From Weeksella massiliensis (GTDB lineage: Bacteria; Bacteroidota; Bacteroidia; Flavobacteriales; Weeksellaceae), in contig CCMH01000006.1 in the NCBI GenBank assembly GCA_000751595.1, positions 124,001-188,000 of the forward strand: 64,000 nucleotides of DNA. Direction: 5' to 3'. Shown here one piece after another: positions 1-9,073 of the stretch. Each line of letters starts with the position of its first letter. Position 1 is the stretch's first letter. Under the pieces are notes generated by a model, which did not search any database, was not told where the DNA came from, and saw nothing but the letters and a program-made list of their open reading frames with translations. The translations under genes were made by a program, and so were the position numbers.

Positions 1-130
1 CATGATCGGCACTGTTAAAAACATAAGAAGTTGTCTGATAAATAGGTACCGCACGCGAACCGGTTGTTGGATCTACTTGTTGCCCTGCATGTACTTGTAA
101 AGTATCGTAATGCCATGATTGTTTTGCCAT
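1..130 (-). CDS. metY: O-acetylhomoserine sulfhydrylase (MetY type), N-terminal part only
   Basis: The gene runs off the left edge; 43 codons are visible, starting at the ATG at 130. The peptide starts [18 protein letters not shown] and continues with [17 protein letters not shown], the usual N-terminus of the PLP-dependent O-acetylhomoserine aminocarboxypropyltransferase family (Cys/Met metabolism PLP enzymes). These enzymes make homocysteine or methionine from O-acetylhomoserine and a sulfur donor in the cytoplasm. The catalytic lysine lies outside the window. A SAM-I-like riboswitch sits upstream on the same strand, which fits a methionine biosynthesis gene. The family is clear; the exact paralogue (MetY or a related MetB/MetZ form) is inferred from the N-terminus. 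Confidence 0.85.
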   Translation of the reverse strand, partial: MAKQSWHYDTLQVHAGQQVDPTTGSRAVPIYQTTSYVFNSADH

Positions 131-183
131 GATTATTAAGTTTATGGATATTAAAAAAAATTGTTTGAAAAATGGGGTAAAAG

Positions 184-214
184 AACAAGATGAAGAACTT
201 CATCTTGTTTTTTT
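184..214 (-). terminator. leader hairpin, possible riboswitch expression platform
   Basis: A 12-bp perfect inverted repeat (184-195 with 198-209) lies between the riboswitch and the metY start, about 54 bases upstream of the ATG. On the minus strand it is followed by CTTTT, a weak U-tract, so it could be the terminator controlled by the riboswitch. On the plus strand it is followed by a better T-run, but no gene there needs it. Confidence 0.45.
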
Positions 215-384
215 AAATCGCATTAAGCGAAAAAACGATAGAGTAAGAAAATCAGCAACGCATTCGTGCAGATGACTTTCTATTATAATAATATAAAGAG
301 GTAGTTGGTTTATAAAACCCTATCGTATTATTGGTTAATTGAGTAATCATTTGTTTGTATTGTCTTATCATTCAAAAAAATTTT

Positions 385-456
385 GTTGGTTTTGGCACCG
401 TTAATTTCTTATGGTTGCCAGCGAGTCACCGAGCCAATTCTCTCGTCGCTTCTTTA
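385..456 (-). promoter_or_regulatory. SAM-I-family (S-box) riboswitch upstream of metY
   Basis: Read on the minus strand, the element has the S-box layout. GCGA and CGAG strands pair with CTCG and TCGC across an internal loop carrying GTGAC, followed by the conserved GGCAACC and then GGTGCCAAAACC, matching the usual GGTGCnAAnnCC. It lies about 255 bases upstream of metY. Members of this family bind S-adenosylmethionine and switch off methionine genes. The core is recognisable; the P1 closing stem was not resolved by eye. Confidence 0.78.
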
Positions 457-491
457 TAATGCAATAAAAATAGCTTCATTTTTATAGTTCA

Positions 492-522
492 AATATAGAA
501 TTTTATTCTGCATACAATCAAA
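492..522 (-). promoter_or_regulatory. promoter of the metY leader
   Basis: On the minus strand TATATTTG (plus-strand CAAATATA at about 492-499) matches the Bacteroidota -7 box TAnnTTTG. A TTG lies roughly 20 bases upstream. Transcription from here would include the riboswitch. The 131-736 stretch otherwise holds only the riboswitch, the leader hairpin and the terminator of the next gene; I see nothing else in it. Confidence 0.5.
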
Positions 523-660
523 TAAAAACAATATTTTAGAAAACATATCTACAATAACTGGTTATTACAAAACAATTATCTAAATCTTCGCAAAAACTCC
601 TAACTACAAACTATTATCTTGAGAAAAACTATTGTGTTTGAATAAGATTTTAACAAATAA

Positions 661-695
661 AAAAAGCTCTTCGGACAAAATCTGAAGAGCTTTTC
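661..695 (-). terminator. terminator of the DPP IV-like gene
   Basis: An inverted repeat of AAAAGCTCTTC with GAAGAGCTTTT around an A-rich loop, about 40 bases past the stop of the S9 peptidase gene. A/T runs on both sides make it usable in either direction. Confidence 0.75.
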
Positions 696-736
696 GCATA
701 TTTCGATTGAAAAATATGTTTTTCGATGAAGAAATT

Positions 737-2866
737 CTATTTTCCGGGCTGTAAATACAAATCGAAATAATCGGTAATTTTCTGCATCAAATGTACTCGA
801 TCTTTTCCGCGCACATTGTGTTCATGTCCAGGATAAACGAAGTAATCCATTTGCACGCCGTTGCTAACAGCCTCGCGAAGAAAGTCAATCGAATGTTGCC
901 AAACCACCACCGGATCTTGCGCTCCGTGAATCATCATCAATTTACCTTTGAGATCTTTGGTTCGGTTGAGCAAGTTATTTTCTTTGTATCCTTCTGGATT
1001 ATCTTGCGGCGACTCCATATAACGTTCGGTGTACATAATTTCATATTGCGTCCAATCGAGAACAGGACCTCCAGCAACGCCAACTTTGAAAACGTCTGGC
1101 TTTCTCAACATGAAAGAAGTCGTCATAAACCCTCCATAACTCCAACCATGAATTCCCATTCTATCGGCGTCTACATAAGGCAATGAGCGTAAATATTCTA
1201 CTCCTTTCATCTGATCATTCATTTCTACAGTTGCTAAATTTCGATGAATGGCTTGCTCAAATTTCAACCCTCTATTCGATGAGCCTCGCCCGTCCATTGT
1301 GAAAACAATATACCCTTTATCGGCCAACACATCGTACCATAAATTTCCACTTGCTGGGAAGCGATTCGTGATCAATTGCGCATGTGGACCGTTGTACAAA
1401 TACACAATCACCGGATATTTTTTGGTAGGATTAAAATCGGTCGGATAAATAATTTTCCCGTACAAATCGGTTCCATCATCAGCTTTTAGGGTTAGATTTT
1501 CTACTTTTGCAGTCTGATAATTTTCCAAAGGATTTTTGGCTGTTAATAAATTTTGAGTTGATTTTCCATCGGTAGAAAGCAAATCAATTTTACGAGGCGT
1601 GGTTTCATTGGTCCAAACATCCAACACATAATTTCCTGATTTTGATGCTAAAACTGAATGTGTTCCGGCGTCTTTAGAGATTTTTCTCAATTTTCCGTTT
1701 TCCCAATTCACGGCATACAATTGTTTTTCTTTAGGAGAATCTTTGGTTGTCGTAATCAACAATTCTTTCCGTTTCAGATTATTTCCTACAATTTCATTCA
1801 CCAACCAATCTCCTTTTGTAATAGCATTCAACAATTTCCCATTTCGGTTATATCGATACAAATGCATAAAACCATCTCTTTGCGACCACCAAACAAACTC
1901 ATCATTTTTCCCAGGTAAAAAATACAATTCGTGTTGTGGTTCTACGTATTTATCATCATTTTCCTCGAATAACGTTTTTATTTTCTTTCCGCTTGCAACA
2001 TCATATTCGTTGAGCTGGAGATGTTTTTGATTGCGTGATAAAAGGGCGATAAAAATAGATTTCTCATCAGGCGACCAAGTTACTGAAGTGAGATAATGAT
2101 CGATTTCGGGTTGGGTTTGAAGAAAGATTGTTTTGCCCGTTTTGGGTTGATAAACTCCCAAAGTTACGGTATGATTTTTTGTGCCCGAAAAAGGATATTT
2201 GATGTTTTTATTCACCGCAGGTTGCACCGACCAATCAACAATCGGATAATCGGTTACCGCTGTCTGATCCATTCTATAAAACGCCAAATAATTTCCGTTT
2301 GGCGAAAAGAACAAGCCATGATCGATCCCAAATTCATTCTGATGCACCGACTTTCCGTTCACAATTTCGTACTTGCCATCTTTTGTAATTTGATGAGTTT
2401 TCCCTGTTTCATCATACAAATAAACATTATTCCCAAGCACATAAGCGAGTTGCTTATTTTGCGCATCTACCGACACATCTTCTGCCTTTTCGGGCAATTG
2501 CATCCACGGAGTAATTTGTCCATTTTTTTTGATCCAATGATAACCTTTCGCGTTGATAAAATATGCCTGCTCTTCATTCACCCACTGAAAATAAGGCAAG
2601 CGATTCTGCTCGAATTGAGAACTACGAAAAACCGTATCTACCTTTTGGTTTGCTACCGAACGTTCTACAAGTGCTTCACCGTACGAAGTTTTCACGCTTT
2701 GCGTATAGCGATCTTGCTCAGGTTTCCAGCCGAGTTGAGAAAGATTTTCTATCCGTAAATTACTTCCTAAACCCAAAACTGCATCGGTCATGCTTAGGTT
2801 TTTCTTTTGTCCAAAAACAGCTGAACTCAAAAATAAAGCTACTGTAATAAGTGGAATATTTTTCAT
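737..2866 (-). CDS. dipeptidyl peptidase IV-type S9 serine peptidase, secreted
   Basis: 709 residues starting with a signal peptide (MKNIPLITVALFLSSAVFGQ). An N-terminal beta-propeller (DPPIV_N) is followed by an alpha/beta hydrolase domain from about residue 500. The catalytic triad is visible: Ser576 in GWSYGG, Asp651 in HGAQD and His683 in GHEHN. The family removes Xaa-Pro or similar dipeptides, probably in the periplasm or at the surface. The frame is open further upstream to 2947, but that extension would overlap the preceding gene and lacks a signal peptide, so I chose the ATG at 2866, 13 bases after the ArsC-like gene. The two probably form an operon. Confidence 0.9.
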   Translation of the reverse strand: MKNIPLITVALFLSSAVFGQKKNLSMTDAVLGLGSNLRIENLSQLGWKPEQDRYTQSVKTSYGEALVERSVANQKVDTVFRSSQFEQNRLPYFQWVNEEQAYFINAKGYHWIKKNGQITPWMQLPEKAEDVSVDAQNKQLAYVLGNNVYLYDETGKTHQITKDGKYEIVNGKSVHQNEFGIDHGLFFSPNGNYLAFYRMDQTAVTDYPIVDWSVQPAVNKNIKYPFSGTKNHTVTLGVYQPKTGKTIFLQTQPEIDHYLTSVTWSPDEKSIFIALLSRNQKHLQLNEYDVASGKKIKTLFEENDDKYVEPQHELYFLPGKNDEFVWWSQRDGFMHLYRYNRNGKLLNAITKGDWLVNEIVGNNLKRKELLITTTKDSPKEKQLYAVNWENGKLRKISKDAGTHSVLASKSGNYVLDVWTNETTPRKIDLLSTDGKSTQNLLTAKNPLENYQTAKVENLTLKADDGTDLYGKIIYPTDFNPTKKYPVIVYLYNGPHAQLITNRFPASGNLWYDVLADKGYIVFTMDGRGSSNRGLKFEQAIHRNLATVEMNDQMKGVEYLRSLPYVDADRMGIHGWSYGGFMTTSFMLRKPDVFKVGVAGGPVLDWTQYEIMYTERYMESPQDNPEGYKENNLLNRTKDLKGKLMMIHGAQDPVVVWQHSIDFLREAVSNGVQMDYFVYPGHEHNVRGKDRVHLMQKITDYFDLYLQPGK

Positions 2867-2879
2867 GTAATTTCTATGT

Positions 2880-3227
2880 TTATTTAAAATGATTTTCCAA
2901 CGCTTCGACATTCTTTTTTTCACTTCCGATAAAAATCGCATCTCCATCTACAATCGCAGGACGTTTGAGAAAAGTATAATCGGATAAAATATAAGTTCGA
3001 TAATCTTGTTCGGTAAGCGTTTTATCTTTCAGCCCTAAAGCTTTATATTTCTGAGCTCTTCTCGAAAACAACGCCTCATAACTTCCGGCTAATTTCTGCA
3101 AATCATCTACTTCTTTTTCGGTTAATGGATTAGACTTTATTTCTCTCATCTCGAAACCTTCTGTCGGAATTGATTCTAAAATTCGTTGACAAGTTGAACA
3201 TGTTTTTAGATAAAATATTTTTTTCAT
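2880..3227 (-). CDS. ArsC/Spx-family thioredoxin-fold protein
   Basis: 115 residues. It has a thioredoxin-like fold with CSTC at residues 10-13 and the family C-terminal signature LKRPAIVDG. ArsC-family proteins are glutaredoxin-dependent arsenate reductases, while YffB- and Spx-like members have other redox or regulatory roles. The RPxxV-type tail (here RPAIV) supports the family, but there is no arsenic-resistance gene nearby, so arsenate reduction is not implied. It lies 13 bases upstream of the DPP IV-like gene on the same strand and is divergent from rluF. Confidence 0.75.
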   Translation of the reverse strand: MKKIFYLKTCSTCQRILESIPTEGFEMREIKSNPLTEKEVDDLQKLAGSYEALFSRRAQKYKALGLKDKTLTEQDYRTYILSDYTFLKRPAIVDGDAIFIGSEKKNVEALENHFK

Positions 3228-3316
3228 ACAAGCTATTTTTCCTTTTCAATTGGGTAAAGATAGAGAAGTTTGACTGGTTTTTGAGGTGATTTTGATATTT
3301 TCCTGATCGAATGTTT

Positions 3317-3324
3317 TATCTTTA
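3317..3324 (+). promoter_or_regulatory. -7 box of rluF, next to the start codon
   Basis: TATCTTTA, one mismatch to TAnnTTTG, ends four bases before the rluF ATG at 3329. A TTTG at 3291-3294 may be the -33 element with a 22-base spacer. This spacing implies a leaderless message. Confidence 0.45.
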
Positions 3325-3328
3325 CCGC

Positions 3329-4222
3329 ATGGAAGAAAAGGATACTATTCGGCTCAATAAATTTATTAGTGATAGTGGATATTGTTCTCGTCGAGAAGCC
3401 GATCAATACATAGAAAATAGACAAGTTTATGTCAATGGTCGAATCGCAAAAGTAGGGCAACATGTACAATTGCGCGATCAGGTGGTGGTGAACGATACCG
3501 AAATCAAACCGAGAGATAAAGAAATGGCCGTTTATATTGTCCTCAATAAACCGGTTGGTATTACGTGTACAACCGATCCGAATGATCCTACCAACATCAT
3601 CGATTTTCTAAGTTTTGGTGAACGAATTTTTCCGATTGGTCGCTTGGATAAAGACTCACAAGGGCTGATTCTTTTAACGAGCGATGGAGACATTGTGAAC
3701 AAGATTCTTCGGGCTGGCAATCAGCACGAGAAAGAATACATTGTTACTGTTGACAAACCGATTACAGATGAGTTTTGTACCAAAATGGAAAATGGTGTTC
3801 CGATTCTTGGTGTGAATACCAAAAAATGTAAGGTTGAAAAAATCAACACTAATACTTTTAAGATTGTTCTAATTCAGGGTTTGAACAGACAAATCAGACG
3901 AATGTGCGAATATTTCGATTATCGAGTAACGAAGCTTGAGCGCATCCGAATTATGAATATTGATCTGAATGTTCCGGTTGGTCAATACCGAGATTTAACG
4001 ATCGAAGAACTCACCGAACTGAAGCGATTAACAGCTCAGTCGGAACAACATGAAAAAGCAGAAGCAGCCAAGAAAGCGAATAAGAAAAAGGCCGCAGCTA
4101 AAAAAGCAGCTTTAGAAAAAGACGAAAAACCGAAAAAGAAAATATCTAGAAAACCAAAATCTCAACCTCGCATTGGGAAAAGTAAACCACCTGAAAAACC
4201 AAAACGTAAAAAACGCTTTTGA
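3329..4222 (+). CDS. rluF: 23S rRNA pseudouridine synthase, RluF type
   Basis: 297 residues. An S4 RNA-binding domain (residues about 7-55, [18 protein letters not shown]) precedes an RsuA/RluB/RluF catalytic domain. The catalytic Asp107 is in GRLDKDS, and NRQIRRMCE is the late family motif. The last 55 residues are a Lys/Ala-rich tail with no fold. RluF isomerises a uridine in domain V of 23S rRNA (U2604 in E. coli). The start at 3329 is preferred over the in-frame ATG at 3311, because the -7 box overlaps the latter. A second RsuA-family enzyme, RluB-like, is at 39.5 kb. Confidence 0.88.
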   Translation: MEEKDTIRLNKFISDSGYCSRREADQYIENRQVYVNGRIAKVGQHVQLRDQVVVNDTEIKPRDKEMAVYIVLNKPVGITCTTDPNDPTNIIDFLSFGERIFPIGRLDKDSQGLILLTSDGDIVNKILRAGNQHEKEYIVTVDKPITDEFCTKMENGVPILGVNTKKCKVEKINTNTFKIVLIQGLNRQIRRMCEYFDYRVTKLERIRIMNIDLNVPVGQYRDLTIEELTELKRLTAQSEQHEKAEAAKKANKKKAAAKKAALEKDEKPKKKISRKPKSQPRIGKSKPPEKPKRKKRF

Positions 4223-4305
4223 TTCTCTTAGTTTCAGCCCTTCTCACTTTTTGTTTATAAAGAATTTAATATCTTAGTGCTAAATTATCTTTCAAAACAA
4301 TAAAC

Positions 4306-6753
4306 ATGAGAAAACTTTTTTATTCTCTGCTCTTCTTATCGCTAACTTTCAGCGGCTTACATGCGCAAGAGAATTTGTCGTATCAACAACCTCCTACCGA
4401 AATTTTACAACTGGCTGATGCTAATCTTCCACCTTCGGTGTATGCAGATAGAAAAGGTGAAAATGCTTTTTTCTTCTACCGTAACCGTTACAAAACAATT
4501 GCTGAATTATCAGAAGTTGAAATGCGTTTAGGTGGACTTCGCATCAATCCAAAGACAAACATCAACAGTAGACAATCGTACTTTGATCGTTTAAGTGCTT
4601 ACAACCTAAAAACAGGCAAAGAGCAAGAAATCAAAGGATTACCGAATAACGGAAAATTTGCCAATGCCGTTTGGAATCGTAATCAGACCAAAATCGCTTT
4701 CACTAATACCACCGAAAATGGTGTAGAGCTTTGGGTAGTTGACGTAAAAAACAATCAGGCTAAAAAGCTAACCAAAGATAATTTAAATGCTAATTTAGGA
4801 CGTCCGTTTACTTGGTTAGAAGACGGAGAAAGTTTCTTGGTGAATGTCTTACCTGGAGATAGAAAAAAACTTATCGATACCAAAGAAGCGGTTCCGACCG
4901 GACCAACAATTTCGGTGAGTGATGGGAAAGAAGCGCAAAACAGAACCTACCAAGATTTATTACAAAATAAAAACGACGAGTTCAATTTCGAGCAATTAAC
5001 CCGATCTGAACTTTATTTAGTTACAACCAACGGAACAACAACCAAATGGAAAGATGCCGGAATGTACGTTTGGAGCAGTGTTTCACCAGACGGAAATTTT
5101 GTAACGATAACCGAAATGAAGAAACCATTTTCGTACATCGTCCCGTATAGCCGTTTTCCGCAATCGACAGTTGTTTATGACAAAACAGGAAAAGAAATAA
5201 AAACCATTGTCGATAAACCGTTAGAAGAAGATCGACCAAAAGGTTTTATGTCTACTTCGAAAGGTGTACGCAGCCTTTCTTGGCGCGCAGATCATCCGGC
5301 AACATTGGTTTGGGCAGAAGCTTTGGACGAAGGAAATGCTGAGAAAAAAGTAGATTATCGTGACGCTGTTTATCAGTTATCGGCTCCTTTCAACGGAGAG
5401 AAAAAGCTAATCCTAAAAACCGTTGATCGTTTTTCGGGTATCACTTGGGGAAATGATCAAGTAGCGATTGCGTATGACAATTGGTGGAATACTCGAAATA
5501 CGAGTAATTACCTTTTCAATCCGTCGGACAATACACAAGAACCGAAACGTTTTTTCAACCGAAATTACCAAGATGCCTACAACGATCCGGGTAGTTTTGT
5601 TACGATTGACAACCAATTTGGTCGACAACAACTATTCATCGACAATCAGAAATTGATGTTAGAAGGTGAAGGAATTTCTGCCGAGGGGATTATGCCTTTT
5701 ATTGATGAGTTTGATTTGAAAACCATGAAAACAAAACGTATTTGGCGCGCTGCAAAAAGTGATAAACTCGAAACGATTGTCAATGTATTGGATCCTAAAA
5801 AAGGAATTGTTTTAGAAAGAATTCAATCCAAAACAGATTTTCCAAATCTTTACGTAAGAAACATCTTCAAACCAAAACAAAAACCACAAGCGGTAACCTT
5901 CCATAAAAATCCTTTTGAAGCGATGAAAGGCGTTCATAAAGAAGTCATTACCTATCAACGAGAAGATGGAGTAGAATTATCGGGCACGCTTTATCTTCCA
6001 CCGAATTACGATAAAAAGAAAAAGGAAAAATTACCTATGTTGATGTGGGCTTATCCAAGAGAGTTTAAAGATCCAGCAACTGCTGGGCAAGTAACTTCAT
6101 CGCCAAATGAATTTACCTATCCTTCTTACGGAACCCCTGTACTTTGGGCAATGCGCGGTTATGTTGTGTTGGATGATGCAGCATTCCCGATTATTGGCGA
6201 AGGGAACGAAGAGCCAAACGACACCTTCGTAAAGCAATTGGTAGGAAATGCCAAAGCAGCGATTGATGCTGTCGATAAATTAGGTTATATAGACCGAACA
6301 AGAGTGGGTGTTGGAGGACATTCTTACGGAGCTTTTATGACTGCGAATTTATTAACCTACTCTGATTTGTTTGCTGCAGGAATTGCTCGTTCTGGAGCAT
6401 ATAACCGAACCTTAACACCATTTGGTTTCCAATCGGAAGAGCGAAATTATTGGGAAGCGCCAGAGGTTTACAATACCATGTCACCCTTCCAGAATGCTAA
6501 TAAAATGAAGACACCACTTTTATTGATTCATGGAGAAGCTGATAATAATTCGGGAACATTCCCGATGCAATCTGAGCGCTATTTCAATGCGTTGAAAGGT
6601 TTGGGAGCAACGGCTCGTTATGTGGTTTTACCAAAAGAATCTCACGGTTATTCGGCCAGAGAATCTGTTCTACATATGCTTTGGGAACAAGATCAATGGT
6701 TAGAGAAATACGTAAAAAATAAAGGTCAAGAAACCAAAGAAGAAGAAAAATAA
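4306..6753 (+). CDS. S9D-like serine peptidase (glutamyl endopeptidase type), secreted
   Basis: 815 residues with a signal peptide ending near LHAQ. A beta-propeller-like middle is followed by a prolyl-oligopeptidase catalytic domain from about residue 580. The triad is Ser673 in GGHSYGAF, Asp746 in HGEADNNSG and His780 in ESHGY. The N-terminal stretch (PPTEILQLADA, GLRINPKTN) is typical of S9 members related to chloroplast glutamyl peptidase. It is probably a periplasmic or surface peptidase used for protein feeding. It is a single gene with its own terminator. Together with the DPP IV-like gene, the window carries two very different S9 peptidases. Confidence 0.87.
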   Translation: MRKLFYSLLFLSLTFSGLHAQENLSYQQPPTEILQLADANLPPSVYADRKGENAFFFYRNRYKTIAELSEVEMRLGGLRINPKTNINSRQSYFDRLSAYNLKTGKEQEIKGLPNNGKFANAVWNRNQTKIAFTNTTENGVELWVVDVKNNQAKKLTKDNLNANLGRPFTWLEDGESFLVNVLPGDRKKLIDTKEAVPTGPTISVSDGKEAQNRTYQDLLQNKNDEFNFEQLTRSELYLVTTNGTTTKWKDAGMYVWSSVSPDGNFVTITEMKKPFSYIVPYSRFPQSTVVYDKTGKEIKTIVDKPLEEDRPKGFMSTSKGVRSLSWRADHPATLVWAEALDEGNAEKKVDYRDAVYQLSAPFNGEKKLILKTVDRFSGITWGNDQVAIAYDNWWNTRNTSNYLFNPSDNTQEPKRFFNRNYQDAYNDPGSFVTIDNQFGRQQLFIDNQKLMLEGEGISAEGIMPFIDEFDLKTMKTKRIWRAAKSDKLETIVNVLDPKKGIVLERIQSKTDFPNLYVRNIFKPKQKPQAVTFHKNPFEAMKGVHKEVITYQREDGVELSGTLYLPPNYDKKKKEKLPMLMWAYPREFKDPATAGQVTSSPNEFTYPSYGTPVLWAMRGYVVLDDAAFPIIGEGNEEPNDTFVKQLVGNAKAAIDAVDKLGYIDRTRVGVGGHSYGAFMTANLLTYSDLFAAGIARSGAYNRTLTPFGFQSEERNYWEAPEVYNTMSPFQNANKMKTPLLLIHGEADNNSGTFPMQSERYFNALKGLGATARYVVLPKESHGYSARESVLHMLWEQDQWLEKYVKNKGQETKEEEK

Positions 6754-6770
6754 TCTTTTTCTGATTTGAT

Positions 6771-6809
6771 AAAAAAAGGCTAACTCAAAATTGAGTTGGC
6801 CTTTTTTAA
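6771..6809 (+). terminator. terminator of the S9D-like peptidase gene
   Basis: AAAAGGCTAACTCAA pairs with TTGAGTTGGCCTTTT with one wobble, followed by a T-run, 18 bases after the stop codon. Confidence 0.85.
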
Positions 6810-6908
6810 TTCGACGGTAAATAAAAAACGCACCTAACTCATCCTACCAAGAAACAAACGAATAAACAACAGAATGAAATGGGTATAATTCATCTCCGAA
6901 AAATCTCT

Positions 6909-6916
6909 TAACTTTG
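6909..6916 (+). promoter_or_regulatory. -7 box of the cystathionine lyase/synthase gene
   Basis: TAACTTTG matches TAnnTTTG exactly and lies 23 bases before the ATG at 6940. I see no clear -33 TTG at the right distance. Confidence 0.5.
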
Positions 6917-6939
6917 TACAAATTGTAAATTCTATTACC

Positions 6940-8091
6940 ATGAAATTCAATACAAAAGCGATACACGGAGGACAACAACACGATCCTTCTACAGGAGCAG
7001 TGAACCCTCCTATTTATCAGACCTCAACCTTTGCCCAACAAAGTCCCGGAAAACACAAAGGATACGAATATGCGCGAGGTGAAAACCCAACGCGCACCGC
7101 CTTAGAAAACTCTTTGGCTTCGATAGAAAGCGGAGTGGCAGGTTTTGCATTTGGTTCTGGTTTGGCCGCAATCGATGGCATTTTGAAGTTATTTTCTCCA
7201 GGGGACGAAATCATCGCAATGGACGATTTATATGGAGGTTCTTATCGATTATTCACGCGAATTTATAGCAACTATGGTCTAAAATTTCATTTTATAGATA
7301 TGACCAATGTGGATGCGATTGTTGATTTGATGAACGACAATACCAAAATGATTTGGATAGAAACGCCTACCAATCCTTTGATGAAAGTTGTGGATATTGA
7401 AGCTGTTTCGAAAGCGACAAAAGCTAAAAAAGCAGACGTTTTGGTGGCCGTTGATAATACTTTTGCATCGCCATATTTACAGCGTCCGATCGAGTTGGGT
7501 GCCGATATCGTGATGCATTCTGCAACCAAATATTTGGGCGGACATTCTGATTTGGTTGCTGGAGCTGTAATTGTAAATTCGAAAGAATTAGCAGAAAAAG
7601 TACATTTTAATTTATTCGCAACGGGCGGAATTTTAGGTCCACAAGATTCGTATTTGGTGCTTCGTGGCATAAAAACATTGGCCGTTCGTATGGACCGTCA
7701 TTGCGAAAACGGAATGAAAATCGCTGAATTTTTGGTTCAACATCCGAAAGTAAAAGAAGTTTATTATCCTGGTCTAAGCAATCATCCGCAGCACGAAATT
7801 GCTAAAAAACAAATGAAAGCTTTTGGCGGAATGGTAACTTTCACGTTGAAATCTGGAAAACAAGAAGATGCTTTTAAACTATTAGAGAACCTGAAAGTTT
7901 TCACTTTAGCTGAGTCTTTGGGTGGCGTAGAATCTTTGGCCAATCATCCTGCAACGATGACACACGCATCGATCCCAGCAGAAAAACGTGCAGAGATAGG
8001 AATCACAGATGATCTAATCCGCCTAAGTGTTGGTATTGAGGATATTGATGATTTAATTGAAGATTTGACCAAAGTTTTTGAGTTGATCTAA
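6940..8091 (+). CDS. cystathionine gamma-lyase / gamma-synthase family PLP enzyme
   Basis: 383 residues covering the full Cys/Met metabolism PLP family. YEYARGENPTR and the loop around residues 40-55 bind the cofactor. The Schiff-base lysine is Lys197 in SATKYLGGHSD, and the C-terminal domain has ESLGGVESL. Members either make cystathionine from O-acylhomoserine and cysteine (MetB) or cleave it to cysteine (CGL). These activities cannot be separated safely from sequence; the length and EAxxLGGVES region fit both. It acts in the cytoplasm in transsulfuration and pairs logically with the metY gene at the left edge. Monocistronic. Confidence 0.88.
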   Translation: MKFNTKAIHGGQQHDPSTGAVNPPIYQTSTFAQQSPGKHKGYEYARGENPTRTALENSLASIESGVAGFAFGSGLAAIDGILKLFSPGDEIIAMDDLYGGSYRLFTRIYSNYGLKFHFIDMTNVDAIVDLMNDNTKMIWIETPTNPLMKVVDIEAVSKATKAKKADVLVAVDNTFASPYLQRPIELGADIVMHSATKYLGGHSDLVAGAVIVNSKELAEKVHFNLFATGGILGPQDSYLVLRGIKTLAVRMDRHCENGMKIAEFLVQHPKVKEVYYPGLSNHPQHEIAKKQMKAFGGMVTFTLKSGKQEDAFKLLENLKVFTLAESLGGVESLANHPATMTHASIPAEKRAEIGITDDLIRLSVGIEDIDDLIEDLTKVFELI

Positions 8092-8111
8092 TCATTTTAA
8101 AATCATCCAAT

Positions 8112-8147
8112 AAAAAAATCCAGTCGAAGTTCGACTGGATTTTTTAA
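8112..8147. terminator. bidirectional terminator between convergent genes
   Basis: A perfect stem, AAATCCAGTCGA with TCGACTGGATTT, flanked by A- and T-runs. It lies between the stops of the PLP enzyme gene (8091) and the DUF4254 gene (8158), so it can serve both. Confidence 0.88.
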
Positions 8148-8157
8148 AATTATCTTA

Positions 8158-8778
8158 TTAGATTTTTTTATTTCTTTGTTGATACAATACAGGATTCAGA
8201 CTCTCGTCATTGTACATTTTCATTTGCTTATACACTTTCATGTATTTAATACCTTTTGCAATATCATCGATTAATTCTTCGATTGCCGTACTCAAATCCT
8301 GATGCTGAAGCTGTAGAACGTCTAATTTGCTTTGACAAATAAATTTATGATCTTCACTCGCATCTTTTCTGTTTACCTCTTGTTGCATATGATAAACTTT
8401 GAGCGATAGAATAGAAAAACGATCAATTGCCCAAGCTGGTGATTCTGTATTGATTTTCGCATTCGGGCTTACCACAACGTCTTTATATTTATCCAAAAAC
8501 CAAGAATCGATATATTCTACCATATCGGTACGTTCTTGGTTCGATTGATCAATCCAACGTTTGATACGCAATGCTTCTACCGGATCTATTCCCGGATCTC
8601 GAATGATATCTTCTAAATGCCACTGAACCGTATCGATCCAATTTTTTTTGTACAATAAATGTTCGATCAATTGATCTTCTCCATAAGGATTGTTGATAGC
8701 TTGATTAACATCATCTTTCAGGTGATAATCTTGGATACTTTCATTAAATATCTTCCACGCTTTTTCTGTAAATGTCAT
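8158..8778 (-). CDS. DUF4254 family protein
   Basis: 206 residues, soluble, rich in charged helices. The features of this Bacteroidota-specific family are visible: an N-terminal HLLYKKNWIDTVQWHLEDI segment, RDPGIDPVEALRIKRWIDQ, and a long central helix with DRFSILSLKVYH. No catalytic motif is evident and the function is unknown. It lies downstream of tatA, but a terminator between them (8803-8834) suggests separate transcription. Confidence 0.75.
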   Translation of the reverse strand: MTFTEKAWKIFNESIQDYHLKDDVNQAINNPYGEDQLIEHLLYKKNWIDTVQWHLEDIIRDPGIDPVEALRIKRWIDQSNQERTDMVEYIDSWFLDKYKDVVVSPNAKINTESPAWAIDRFSILSLKVYHMQQEVNRKDASEDHKFICQSKLDVLQLQHQDLSTAIEELIDDIAKGIKYMKVYKQMKMYNDESLNPVLYQQRNKKI

Positions 8779-8802
8779 ACGATAATATGTTTTATGCGCT
8801 TA

Positions 8803-8834
8803 TAAAAAAAGCATTGCAAATGGATCACAATGCT
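8803..8834 (-). terminator. terminator of tatA
   Basis: On the minus strand AGCATTG pairs with CAATGCT and is followed by seven T's, about 27 bases past the tatA stop. Confidence 0.75.
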
Positions 8835-8860
8835 CATTTTTATTATTTTCTAAAATAAAT

Positions 8861-9037
8861 TTAATTCTCCTTTTTCTCAGGATCAACTTTCTTGTCTTCT
8901 TCTTTCGTCGCGTTCTTAAATTCTTTTATACCAGAACCTAAGCCTTTCATCAATTCAGGAATTTTTTTCCCACCAAATAACAAAAGAACAATCACAAGAA
9001 TAATTATAATTTCTGTAGCACCAAACTGTCTAAACAT
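8861..9037 (-). CDS. tatA: twin-arginine translocase subunit TatA/TatE
   Basis: 58 residues, a very short gene. It starts [20 protein letters not shown], one membrane helix preceded by a charged/Phe-Gly start, then the hinge [14 protein letters not shown], an amphipathic helix and an acidic/lysine tail. This is the standard TatA layout. TatA forms the pore-like component for export of folded proteins across the inner membrane. It follows the EnvC-like gene by 36 bases at the end of the envelope cluster. tatC is not in the window. Confidence 0.92.
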   Translation of the reverse strand: MFRQFGATEIIIILVIVLLLFGGKKIPELMKGLGSGIKEFKNATKEEDKKVDPEKKEN

Positions 9038-9073
9038 ATTCTATTGATTTTGTGCAAAGTTAAACATAAATTC

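Noticed and set aside
15-203. 62-residue frame on the minus strand at the left edge
   Set aside because: It is out of frame with metY, which occupies the same strand with a clear family N-terminus.
2867-2947. N-terminal extension of the DPP IV-like protein
   Set aside because: It would run into the ArsC-like gene and displace the signal peptide from the N-terminus.
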